Shown here piece by piece: positions 1 to 5,473 of a stretch of 8,353 nt of DNA (the first letter of the stretch is position 1; each line of letters opens with the position of its first letter). Both the position numbers and the translations under genes were made by a program. The notes beneath the pieces are model-generated. The model was given only the letters and a program-made list of their open reading frames with translations, was not told the origin of the DNA and ran no database searches. The stretch comes from Deltaproteobacteria bacterium (lineage in GTDB: Bacteria; Desulfobacterota; Desulfobacteria; Desulfobacterales; JAFDHS01): assembly GCA_019308655.1 (NCBI GenBank), contig JAFDHS010000029.1, positions 1-8,353 on the forward strand, given 5' to 3'.

Positions 1-116
1 CACAAAGGTAATAAGGCACCCAAATAACGCAATGACTTTCTTTTCTTTTTGTGCCTTCGTGGCTTAGTGGCTAACTACCCCGTGCTTTTATAAATCATGA
101 TTCTTTTTTGACTGCC
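1..116. other. Non-coding left edge, possible degenerate dispersed repeat
   Basis: No supported gene is seen here, downstream of yejE. Positions 44-77 carry a phrase of the type TTTGTGCCTTCGTGGCTTAG with internal repetition of GTGGC. AAGGCAC at 13-19 is the inverted counterpart of GTGCCTT at 51-57. From memory, phrases of this kind recur between genes in many environmental bacterial genomes, so this may be part of a dispersed intergenic repeat, but one copy in one window cannot prove it. A yejF gene might have been expected directly downstream of yejE, and it does not begin here. Confidence 0.3.
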
Positions 117-144
117 GTAGGGGCGAATAATTATTCGCCCCTAC
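117..144. repeat. Perfect 28-bp palindrome overlapping the yejE stop
   Basis: The 14-base half GTAGGGGCGAATAA is followed immediately by its exact reverse complement, giving 14 + 14 bases with no spacer. The last bases overlap the yejE stop codon (TAG on the minus strand, 141-143). It can form a GC-rich hairpin on either strand. In the direction of yejE transcription no T-run follows, so it is not a canonical intrinsic terminator, although it may stabilise or process the 3' end of the mRNA. GGGGCGA...TCGCCCC palindromes are, as I recall, a common dispersed intergenic repeat type in environmental bacteria; that part is not provable here. Confidence 0.75.
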
Positions 145-1184
145 TCATATGTCGTATGTAATTTCGGATCGTACGCTTCCCTTACCGCTTCTCCGATAAA
201 GGTAACCGTTATCAATGTCACAACCATTGCAATAACAACCGAAGCGACAATCCACCAGGCATGCATGTTGGCCCATCCCTGCTGTAGAAGCTCACCCCAG
301 CTGGGTGTCGGAGGCGGAAGACCAAACCCGAGATAATCCAAAGATGTCAGCGAAACAATTCCACCGGACACGGAAAAGGGCGCAAAGGTTATGATAATTG
401 AAATGGTGTTGGGGATGATATGCCTGAATATTATCCGGAAGTTGGAAGCGCCCATGGCTCTGGCCGCAAGAACATAGTCTCTCGCCTTTTCCTTGTAGGT
501 CACCGCCCGCATGGTCCAGGTAATCCCTACCCACCCGAAAAAAGCCATAATCAATATTAACATCAAAAAATTAGGTACAACAATAGAAGAAACAATTATA
601 ATAATATACAAAAAGGGAACATTTGACCATATTTCTATAATTCGTTGAAAAAACAGGTCGAATTTACCGCCCCAAAAGCCCATTGCACTGCCGATGCTGA
701 TTCCGATCAAATAATTGACAAACAACAAAGTCAAGGAAAAGAATATCGCAATCCTGAACCCGTAAACCAAGCGCGCAAGAATGTCTCTGCCCACCGTATC
801 CGTACCCAGATAATGCTTATCCTTTATGGACGGCGGGAATGGCGGGTATTCGTCGTCTCTGAGATCATTTTCATAGGCGTCGTAAGGCACGATGGGCATC
901 AAAACCCAATTACCGTTCTTCTCAGTCTCAAAACCTCTATCGAGCTGCCTGTAATTTGTTTCATATCCGTAATCCAGATCAAACGTCGTTCCCGGGATCA
1001 TCTGCCCATAGACCGGGAAATAATATCTTCCTTCATAAAAGACGACCAGCGCACGTTTATTTATAAGAACCTCGGCAAAAAGAGACAAAAGAATCATAAG
1101 GACGAGGATTATCATGGAATAGTATCCTCGTTTGATTGATTTAAAACGTTTGACTTTTTTTAAGGTTACAGGACTGAGTTTCAT
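141..1184 (-). CDS. yejE: YejE-type peptide ABC transporter permease
   Basis: Inner-membrane permease subunit of a Yej-type peptide importer; in E. coli YejABEF takes up peptides and microcin C. The product is 347 aa, against about 341 for E. coli YejE. It begins MKLSPVTLKKVKRF and has a first membrane helix near residues 23-41. The long periplasmic loop characteristic of YejE follows (about 42-125). Then comes LGTDTVGRDILARLVYG (126-142) and the permease core, with the EAA loop at about 236-264 (DYVLAARAMG...IIPN) that contacts the ATPase. I chose the ATG at 1184 because homology to YejE begins there and an AAGG lies upstream. The frame stays open further upstream to a TTG at 1289, adding 35 residues with no family match. 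It lies 211 nt after yejB, whereas these genes are normally tightly packed. The stop is TAG within a palindrome. Confidence 0.9.
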   Translation of the reverse strand: MKLSPVTLKKVKRFKSIKRGYYSMIILVLMILLSLFAEVLINKRALVVFYEGRYYFPVYGQMIPGTTFDLDYGYETNYRQLDRGFETEKNGNWVLMPIVPYDAYENDLRDDEYPPFPPSIKDKHYLGTDTVGRDILARLVYGFRIAIFFSLTLLFVNYLIGISIGSAMGFWGGKFDLFFQRIIEIWSNVPFLYIIIIVSSIVVPNFLMLILIMAFFGWVGITWTMRAVTYKEKARDYVLAARAMGASNFRIIFRHIIPNTISIIITFAPFSVSGGIVSLTSLDYLGFGLPPPTPSWGELLQQGWANMHAWWIVASVVIAMVVTLITVTFIGEAVREAYDPKLHTTYE

Positions 1185-1395
1185 CAATAAAGAAACCTTT
1201 TTATAAACAAAAGCATACGGTTGAAACTTTTGTTTGTTCAGATTAAAGGAAGGTTCTGAAATTTTACCCAAATGAACGTATTGACTCAAATAAAGGTATT
1301 GAATAGACAGAACATTAAAATTTAAACTTGAGCCGAAAAATCGGATAGAAGGGAGTAATTATGCAAATTTATCAGGCTGCATAACCGCGGTCAAT
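1185..1395. other. Unusually long yejB-yejE spacer
   Basis: This is 211 nt between two genes that normally abut. In the yejE frame (minus strand) it is open from 1358 down to yejE but has no ATG; the first TTG is at 1289, and the residues it would add look unlike any permease. A 7-bp inverted repeat (TTATGCA at 1359-1365, TGCATAA at 1378-1384) lies close to the yejB stop and has no T-run. I see no convincing promoter for yejE and no RNA gene. Confidence 0.5.
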
Positions 1396-2427
1396 CTATT
1401 TAAACTGAACTCTTGGATCAACAATGGCTACACATATATCCGAGAGAATATTCCCGATCATGAAAAGAAGGGATGATATAACCAATATACCCATGACCAC
1501 AGGATAATCACGGTCAATCACCGATTCATAACCAAGCAGGCCCATGCCGTTAATATTAAAAACCTTTTCGATAAGAAAAGATCCCATTAGTATGACTGAA
1601 ATATTGTTTCCAAAATGTGTCGCTATGGGAATCAGACTGTTTCTAAGCGCATGCCTGAATACAGCCTTTTTAAAAGGCAATCCCTTTGCAATGGCGGTGC
1701 GGACATAATCAGCAGACAAATTATCCATCAAGGTATTTTTCATCAGAAAGGTCATCACGGTAAAAGAACCTACCACATAGGAAATCAGCGGTAAAATCGT
1801 ATGCCAAATGATATCCGTCAGCTTTCCGACAAAGTTAAAATCTTCAAAATTTTCACTGACAAGTCCTCCGAGAGGGAACAGCTCCCAGTGCGAGGAAAAA
1901 AATACCAGCATCAATACGCCGACAACCCATCCCGGAACGGCATAACCGATAAAAACGATTATTGAAGATATATTATCAAAACAGCTCTTATGTTTGACGG
2001 CCTTTGCGATGCCAAGGGGAATACATACCCCGTAAACCAGGATAATGGAGATAATACCAAAATAAAGAGATATCGGGACACGCTCCCTGATCATTGTCCA
2101 AACCGGGTCATAATAGCGTGTCGACACACCAAGGTCCCCTTTCAGCACTTTACCCAGCCAAAAAAAATAGCTGACTAAAAGGGGCTTGTCAAAACCATAG
2201 TATTTCTTTAATTCTTCAATTTGTTCTTCGGAAAGGGGCTGATCTTGATCTTCATAGGATGAACCCGCAGCACTTCCGCCTTCCATCCCTTGCATCTGCC
2301 GGGCCGAAGCAATCATACGCTCAATCGGACCGCCGGGGACAAAGCGGGTTATGGTAAATACCATGATGGTTATTCCAAAAAATGTTGGTAGGATCAACAG
2401 TAAACGTCTTATAAAATATACCGTCAT
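1396..2427 (-). CDS. yejB: YejB-type peptide ABC transporter permease
   Basis: Inner-membrane permease partner of YejE in a Yej/Dpp-like peptide import complex. The product is 343 aa, slightly shorter than E. coli YejB (about 364). The N-terminus, IRRLLLILPTFFGITIMVFTITRFVPGGP (residues 6-34), is the first helix plus the PGGP motif typical of this permease class. A variable acidic segment (about 45-75) precedes LSEEQIEELKKYYGFDKP, a family hallmark. Further helices follow, with the EAA loop at 240-268 (YVRTAIAKGL...ALRNS) and the closing IVDPRVQFK. The start is ATG with GGGGA five bases upstream. The gene begins 47 nt beyond the rpsI terminator and I see no clear promoter in that interval. 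No periplasmic binding protein (yejA) precedes it: the upstream neighbours are ribosomal protein genes. Confidence 0.92.
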   Translation of the reverse strand: MTVYFIRRLLLILPTFFGITIMVFTITRFVPGGPIERMIASARQMQGMEGGSAAGSSYEDQDQPLSEEQIEELKKYYGFDKPLLVSYFFWLGKVLKGDLGVSTRYYDPVWTMIRERVPISLYFGIISIILVYGVCIPLGIAKAVKHKSCFDNISSIIVFIGYAVPGWVVGVLMLVFFSSHWELFPLGGLVSENFEDFNFVGKLTDIIWHTILPLISYVVGSFTVMTFLMKNTLMDNLSADYVRTAIAKGLPFKKAVFRHALRNSLIPIATHFGNNISVILMGSFLIEKVFNINGMGLLGYESVIDRDYPVVMGILVISSLLFMIGNILSDICVAIVDPRVQFK

Positions 2428-2474
2428 TTAATTCCCCACAAAATCATTCGCCTAAATTTTCAAACCGCCGTAAC

Positions 2475-2511
2475 AAAAAAAGGGGAATAGCGCATCGCTA
2501 CTCCCCTTTTT
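2475..2511 (-). terminator. Intrinsic terminator of rplM-rpsI
   Basis: Arms of 16 bases at 2477-2492 and 2496-2511 are separated by a 3-base loop and differ at a single position. In the minus-strand RNA that position is a G-U pair, so the stem is fully paired; in plus-strand RNA it would be an A-C mismatch. The 3' arm ends in a run of U (plus-strand A 2475-2481). It begins 20 nt after the rpsI stop, so it closes the ribosomal operon and separates it from yejB. Confidence 0.88.
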
Positions 2512-2530
2512 AAAAAAATATAAAACGATT

Positions 2531-2926
2531 TTAACGTTTTGAGAACTGAAAACGGGCCCGTGCGCCTTTCTGGCCATATTTTTTCCGTTCCTTGACCCTG
2601 GAATCACGTGTAACAAACCCCGCTCTTTTCAGAATCTGTCTGAAATCAGGGTTAAACAGTAGAAGAGCCTTGGTTATACCATGTCTGATCGCGCCGGCCT
2701 GTCCTATAATACCGCCACCCAATACCCTGACCTTTATGTCAAAAGACTCAAGAGTATTCGTTAAAGCAAGGGCCTGAGTCGCTTTTGTTTTTGCTGATCC
2801 AACCTTAAAATATTCATCTACGGGACGATCGTTAACAAGAATTTCACCCTTTCCGGGCGTTAGCCATGTTCTCGCAATAGCGCTTTTTCGTTTTCCCGTT
2901 GCGTAAAAAACATTCTCTTTTTCCAT
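2531..2926 (-). CDS. rpsI: 30S ribosomal protein S9
   Basis: Small-subunit ribosomal protein whose C-terminal tail reaches the P-site tRNA. The product is 131 aa, the usual bacterial length (about 130). Family motifs are visible: FYATGKRKSAIARTWL near the N-terminus, GKGEILVNDRPVDEYF, VLGGGIIGQAGAIRHGITKALL in the middle, and RAGFVTRDSRVKERKKYGQKGARARFQFSKR at the C-terminus, ending in the expected SKR. I chose the ATG at 2926 (MEKENVFYATG), with TGGGGT just upstream; an in-frame TTG five codons earlier is less likely. It follows rplM after 62 nt, the conserved L13-S9 pairing, and is closed by a strong terminator. Confidence 0.97.
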   Translation of the reverse strand: MEKENVFYATGKRKSAIARTWLTPGKGEILVNDRPVDEYFKVGSAKTKATQALALTNTLESFDIKVRVLGGGIIGQAGAIRHGITKALLLFNPDFRQILKRAGFVTRDSRVKERKKYGQKGARARFQFSKR

Positions 2927-2988
2927 GAAATACCCCAGCAAATAAAAACCGATTTAATAAAACAGTCTAAAAGCAGTTTTTTATATTA

Positions 2989-3426
2989 TTATTGAATTTC
3001 CAACACTTCAGGCTGTTGGGCACTATGAGGATGCTCACTGCCGCCATAGACTTTCAACTTTTTTAAAAGTTTTTCTCCAAGCCTGTTTTTTGGAAGCATT
3101 CCTTTTACGGCAAAACGAATAATATCTTCAGGACTTTTTTCTAAAAGTTTATCCGCCTTGATCTCCTTGAGTCCTCCAACAAAACCGCTGTGACTATAAT
3201 AGGTTTTCTGCTGCCATTTGTTACCGGTAAGAACAATCTTCTCAGCATTTAAAACAATAACCCAGTCACCTGTGTCGGCATGAGGCGTAAAAAGAGGGCT
3301 ATGTTTACCCCTGAGGCGAGAAGCGACTTCACTTGCGAGCCTTCCGAGAACAGCTCCATTAGCATCAACAACACACCATTTCCCTTTGTTGTCAGAGCTT
3401 TTTGCACTATATGTATATTTTTTCAC
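2989..3426 (-). CDS. rplM: 50S ribosomal protein L13
   Basis: Large-subunit ribosomal protein, an early assembly protein; first gene of the rplM-rpsI operon. The product is 145 aa (family about 142). Recognisable segments in order: KWCVVDANGAVLGRLASEVASRLRGKHSPLFTPHADTGD (16-54), VIVLNAEKIVLTGNKWQQKTYYSHSGFVGG, ML PKNRLGEKLLKKLKVYGGSEHPHSAQQPE and a terminal VLEIQ. The start is GTG at 3426, supported by a strong Shine-Dalgarno six bases upstream and by the family N-terminus. Its promoter lies about 35-65 bases upstream; the predicted leader is only about 28 nt, too short for an elaborate L13-binding control structure. Confidence 0.97.
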   Translation of the reverse strand: MKKYTYSAKSSDNKGKWCVVDANGAVLGRLASEVASRLRGKHSPLFTPHADTGDWVIVLNAEKIVLTGNKWQQKTYYSHSGFVGGLKEIKADKLLEKSPEDIIRFAVKGMLPKNRLGEKLLKKLKVYGGSEHPHSAQQPEVLEIQ

Positions 3427-3432
3427 AGTTTT

Positions 3433-3440
3433 TCACCCCT
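3433..3440 (-). promoter_or_regulatory. Shine-Dalgarno fixing the rplM GTG start
   Basis: AGGGGTGA on the minus strand, six bases before the GTG at 3426. It fits the 16S rRNA 3' end well and supports the non-ATG start of rplM. Confidence 0.75.
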
Positions 3441-3460
3441 ATCTATAAAAGAATTCAAAA

Positions 3461-3489
3461 TTTGTACCTGTATTTTTATCTTGTGTCAA
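3461..3489 (-). promoter_or_regulatory. Promoter of rplM-rpsI (sigma-70 type)
   Basis: The minus strand carries a perfect -35 TTGACA (3489-3484), a 17-base spacer and a -10 TACAAA (3466-3461). Transcription would begin near 3454, about 28 nt ahead of the rplM start. No other candidate this good lies between rplM and cyaB on this strand. Confidence 0.75.
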
Positions 3490-3553
3490 GGAAAAAAATC
3501 CAAAATAAATAGAATAGCTTGATATATTTCAACAAGCGGCGTAAAAATGTGAA

Positions 3554-3605
3554 AAATTGACATAAAAAATTATATTTAATATAAATTAGGTTCTTATGTC
3601 AATTT
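3554..3605. repeat. 12-bp inverted repeat bracketing the cyaB promoter
   Basis: AAATTGACATAA at 3554-3565 is repeated exactly, inverted, at 3594-3605. The arms are 40 bases apart start to start (close to four helical turns) with 28 bases between. The left arm contains the -35 hexamer of the cyaB promoter; the right arm falls at about +3 to +14 of the predicted transcript. This is a plausible operator pair or the stem of a 5' RNA hairpin. The repeat is seen directly; its role is inference. Confidence 0.65.
3557..3585 (+). promoter_or_regulatory. Promoter of cyaB (sigma-70 type)
   Basis: TTGACA at 3557-3562, exactly 17 bases, then TATAAA at 3580-3585: 11 of 12 consensus bases at the optimal spacing. 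Transcription would begin near 3592, giving a leader of about 56 nt before the cyaB ATG. It is divergent from, and does not overlap, the rplM promoter. Confidence 0.8.
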
Positions 3606-3647
3606 ATTTTAGCCACGTTCCTAAAATTTATAAGGTGAAAATACCTC

Positions 3648-4274
3648 ATGCAAATAATAGAGACGGAAGTTAAATTTTATCTGCCGGATATGAAATCCAT
3701 ACGCAAACGCATTATTGATATTGGTGCCGATTACAAAGGGAAAGCCTTTGAAACCAACATCAGGTTTGAAGATATCGACAAAAGCCTCATCCAAAAAAAA
3801 TATCTTCTGCGGCTCCGAAAAGATACAAAAGCCCGGCTGACCTTCAAATCCAAACCGGCCGCCCAGAATATCGAAAACGACAATCAGTTTAAAATTTTCA
3901 ATGAACTGGAAGTCGAGGTGAGTGACTTTGCCACCATGAATCTTATCCTGGAGTCCATCGGGTTCCATAAAGAACAGATATACGAAAAGAAGCGGGAGAC
4001 CTTTGTATTAGGCCATACCGGTTTCTACATAGATACCATGCCCTATGGTGACTTTCTGGAAATCGAGGGAGAAAAGAATGATATCAAAAAATTATCAGAG
4101 CAAATCGGTCTTAAGTGGGAAAAAAGAATCCTTTCCACCTATCTGGAAATATTTGACGTTATCCGTAAAAAATCAAACCTTTCTTTTTCTGATATCACCT
4201 TTGACAATTTTGAAAATATCAAAATTGACTTTGCAAAAAAATACCTTCACTTTTTCGAGGCTGGTGTAAATTAA
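3648..4274 (+). CDS. cyaB: CYTH-domain class IV adenylate cyclase (CyaB-like)
   Basis: Soluble CYTH-fold enzyme of the CyaB branch, 208 aa. Members either convert ATP to cyclic AMP or hydrolyse inorganic or organic triphosphates, so the exact substrate cannot be fixed from sequence. The signature ExExK is at residues 5-9 (ETEVK). The other tunnel strands follow: FETNIRFED (34-42), YLLRLRKD (52-59), ARLTFKSKP (62-70), NELEVEV (85-91), KKRETF (114-119) and GFYIDTMPYGDFLEIEGE (125-142). The basic and acidic residues that bind the triphosphate and metal all look present. WEKRILSTYLEIF (157-169) closes the domain; the last ~38 residues are an extension, making it somewhat longer than compact family members. 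The start is ATG with AAGG 12 bases upstream, a long spacing. It is the only plus-strand gene, with its own strong promoter, and I see no clear terminator before the convergent cpoB. Confidence 0.88.
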   Translation: MQIIETEVKFYLPDMKSIRKRIIDIGADYKGKAFETNIRFEDIDKSLIQKKYLLRLRKDTKARLTFKSKPAAQNIENDNQFKIFNELEVEVSDFATMNLILESIGFHKEQIYEKKRETFVLGHTGFYIDTMPYGDFLEIEGEKNDIKKLSEQIGLKWEKRILSTYLEIFDVIRKKSNLSFSDITFDNFENIKIDFAKKYLHFFEAGVN

Positions 4275-4367
4275 TCCTGGAAATCAAGGTATGGATCAAA
4301 AAATAGGCAGGGTCTGTAAGTCGGAAGGTTTTATCAGCTCAAAACGATACGCCCCGTGCGGTAGAAT

Positions 4368-5210
4368 CTATTGCTGTTTAAATGTATTTAATTTCCGCTT
4401 TGCAATTTTTGCTTCATTTGATTGGGAAAATCGTCTGATCACTTCTTTCAATATAAGACCGGCGTTTGTTTTTTCTCCGAGATTATAAAAGGCGATTCCC
4501 TGCTTCAAAAGTGCCGCCGAAACCTTATTCCCTTTTGGATATTCTTCTATTACCTTCTGATATTCAAGGATAGCCTTGTCATACCATTTTTCCCGGTAAT
4601 ATGTTTCACCGATCCAGAACCTTGCATTATCTGCATTCCGCGAATTGGGAAATCGCTTTAATACTTTTTGAAATCCCTTACGGGCATTTTCAAAATCACC
4701 TTTATCAAATACCTGTTTCGCAAGTTCATACAATTGAACTTCAGAAAGCTTTTCATCGGCAGCCGCTTTATATTTAATACCTGAATTCTTTTTTTCAGAT
4801 ATCTCAAATCCAAGGTAATCATCCAAACGAATGAGACGATTGGTATTTAAGGTGATATTTTTATCTAATCTATCCAACTTACCTTGTACACTTTTATCAG
4901 AATCTTCTTGCCGTCTTAATGAATATTCAGCCTCTTCCAGCCTTCCGCTCAGGATTTTGAAACCTTCTCTGAGTTCATCAAACTTGAGGCGCAGCTGTGC
5001 ATATTGATTTCTAACCGTCTGATTATCTTCGTCTCCGGCTTTACCCAAATCATCCATCAGGGAATCAATACGCGACATCTTAGCTTCAAACACATCATTA
5101 TGCCGCTCCAGTTCCCCTATACGGTCGTTTAGAATCATTAAATCCTCATTCATCACGCAACCCGATAAAAGCACAAGACAAGCTAAGACAATAAATTTGT
5201 TGAGATTCAT
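4368..5210 (-). CDS. cpoB: CpoB/YbgF-like Tol-Pal accessory protein, predicted lipoprotein
   Basis: Tol-Pal-associated envelope protein; in E. coli CpoB coordinates peptidoglycan synthesis by PBP1B with outer-membrane constriction. The product is 280 aa. It has a hydrophobic signal segment (about 6-17) ending in the lipobox LSGC with Cys18, so it is predicted to be a lipoprotein, unlike the soluble periplasmic E. coli protein. A coiled-coil region (about 22-125, rich in heptad-like leucines and charged residues) is followed by a linker. A C-terminal TPR domain comes next, with about three repeats (158-191, 195-228, 232-265), including YELAKQVFDKGDFENARKGFQKVLKRFPNS. The ATG at 5210 has no obvious Shine-Dalgarno. 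It lies downstream of pal as in other tol-pal clusters, but a terminator and an inserted element separate them, so it may be expressed independently or by readthrough. Confidence 0.88.
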   Translation of the reverse strand: MNLNKFIVLACLVLLSGCVMNEDLMILNDRIGELERHNDVFEAKMSRIDSLMDDLGKAGDEDNQTVRNQYAQLRLKFDELREGFKILSGRLEEAEYSLRRQEDSDKSVQGKLDRLDKNITLNTNRLIRLDDYLGFEISEKKNSGIKYKAAADEKLSEVQLYELAKQVFDKGDFENARKGFQKVLKRFPNSRNADNARFWIGETYYREKWYDKAILEYQKVIEEYPKGNKVSAALLKQGIAFYNLGEKTNAGLILKEVIRRFSQSNEAKIAKRKLNTFKQQ

Positions 5211-5246
5211 AAGAAATATTCAGAAAAACTTAATAAACGATTGAAC

Positions 5247-5443
5247 AAAAAAAGATTGCCCGTCTTAGAGCCTGTTTAAAAATTAGGGAATCGAAGTGAA
5301 AAAGTGTGAGAGCGAGGGCAAATTGTTGCAAATTTGAGGTGAATAGCAAGCCTATTTGCCGAAAATTTACGACGATTTGAACCGTTCTCACGGTTTTGCA
5401 ACGGATTCATCAGTTTTTAAACAGGCTCTTAAATGACGGGCAA
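5247..5443 (-). terminator. pal terminator with its loop split by an insertion
   Basis: On the minus strand, TTGCCCGTC (5443-5435) pairs perfectly with GACGGGCAA (5264-5256); two bases later comes a run of seven T (plus-strand A 5247-5253). With the inserted element and one copy of its TTA duplication removed, the loop is just TTAAAT, a textbook 9-bp intrinsic terminator located 30 nt after the pal stop. The loop now spans 170 bases. Because the insert ends are themselves complementary, the two stems can stack and the terminator may still work. Confidence 0.75.
5268..5428. mobile_element. 161-bp MITE-like element
   Basis: The terminal inverted repeats are perfect over 15 bases: GAGCCTGTTTAAAAA at 5268-5282 and its reverse complement at 5414-5428. 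TTA flanks both ends (5265-5267 and 5429-5431) as a 3-bp target duplication. There is no transposase gene. The interior is rich in further inverted repeats (GTTGCAAA 5325-5332 with TTTGCAAC 5395-5402; AACCGT 5380-5385 with ACGGTT 5390-5395), so the whole element can fold. A 3-bp duplication of TNA form and ends starting GAG fit a non-autonomous relative of the IS5 family (IS1031-like group); that assignment is inference. Confidence 0.78.
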
Positions 5444-5473
5444 ATTAGTCGGATCAGTTTATCGGTTTATATA

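Noticed and set aside
645..1139. 164-codon open frame on the plus strand
   Set aside because: It is antisense to yejE, whose product matches a known permease over its whole length; the plus-strand product has no recognisable domain or supporting start site.
1361..1384. Seven-residue plus-strand ORF (MQIYQAA) preceded by GGGAG at good spacing
   Set aside because: It is too short to support, there is no gene after it on that strand, and its ends simply coincide with a 7-bp inverted repeat.
2927..2988. Terminator or promoter between rplM and rpsI
   Set aside because: Only a weak interrupted repeat around AAAACTG/CTGTTTT is present; the pair is best read as one operon.
3569..3574. Perfect TATAAT on the minus strand as a second rplM promoter
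   Set aside because: The TTGACA in the right arm is 22 bases away and the 17-base position reads ATAAGA; the surrounding sequence is almost pure A/T, so a chance match is likely.
3621..3968. 115-codon open frame on the minus strand
   Set aside because: It is antisense to the start of cyaB, which has the complete CYTH motif set and a strong promoter.
4275..4367. Bidirectional terminator between convergent cyaB and cpoB
   Set aside because: I searched for a stem with flanking A/T runs and found only short imperfect pairings.
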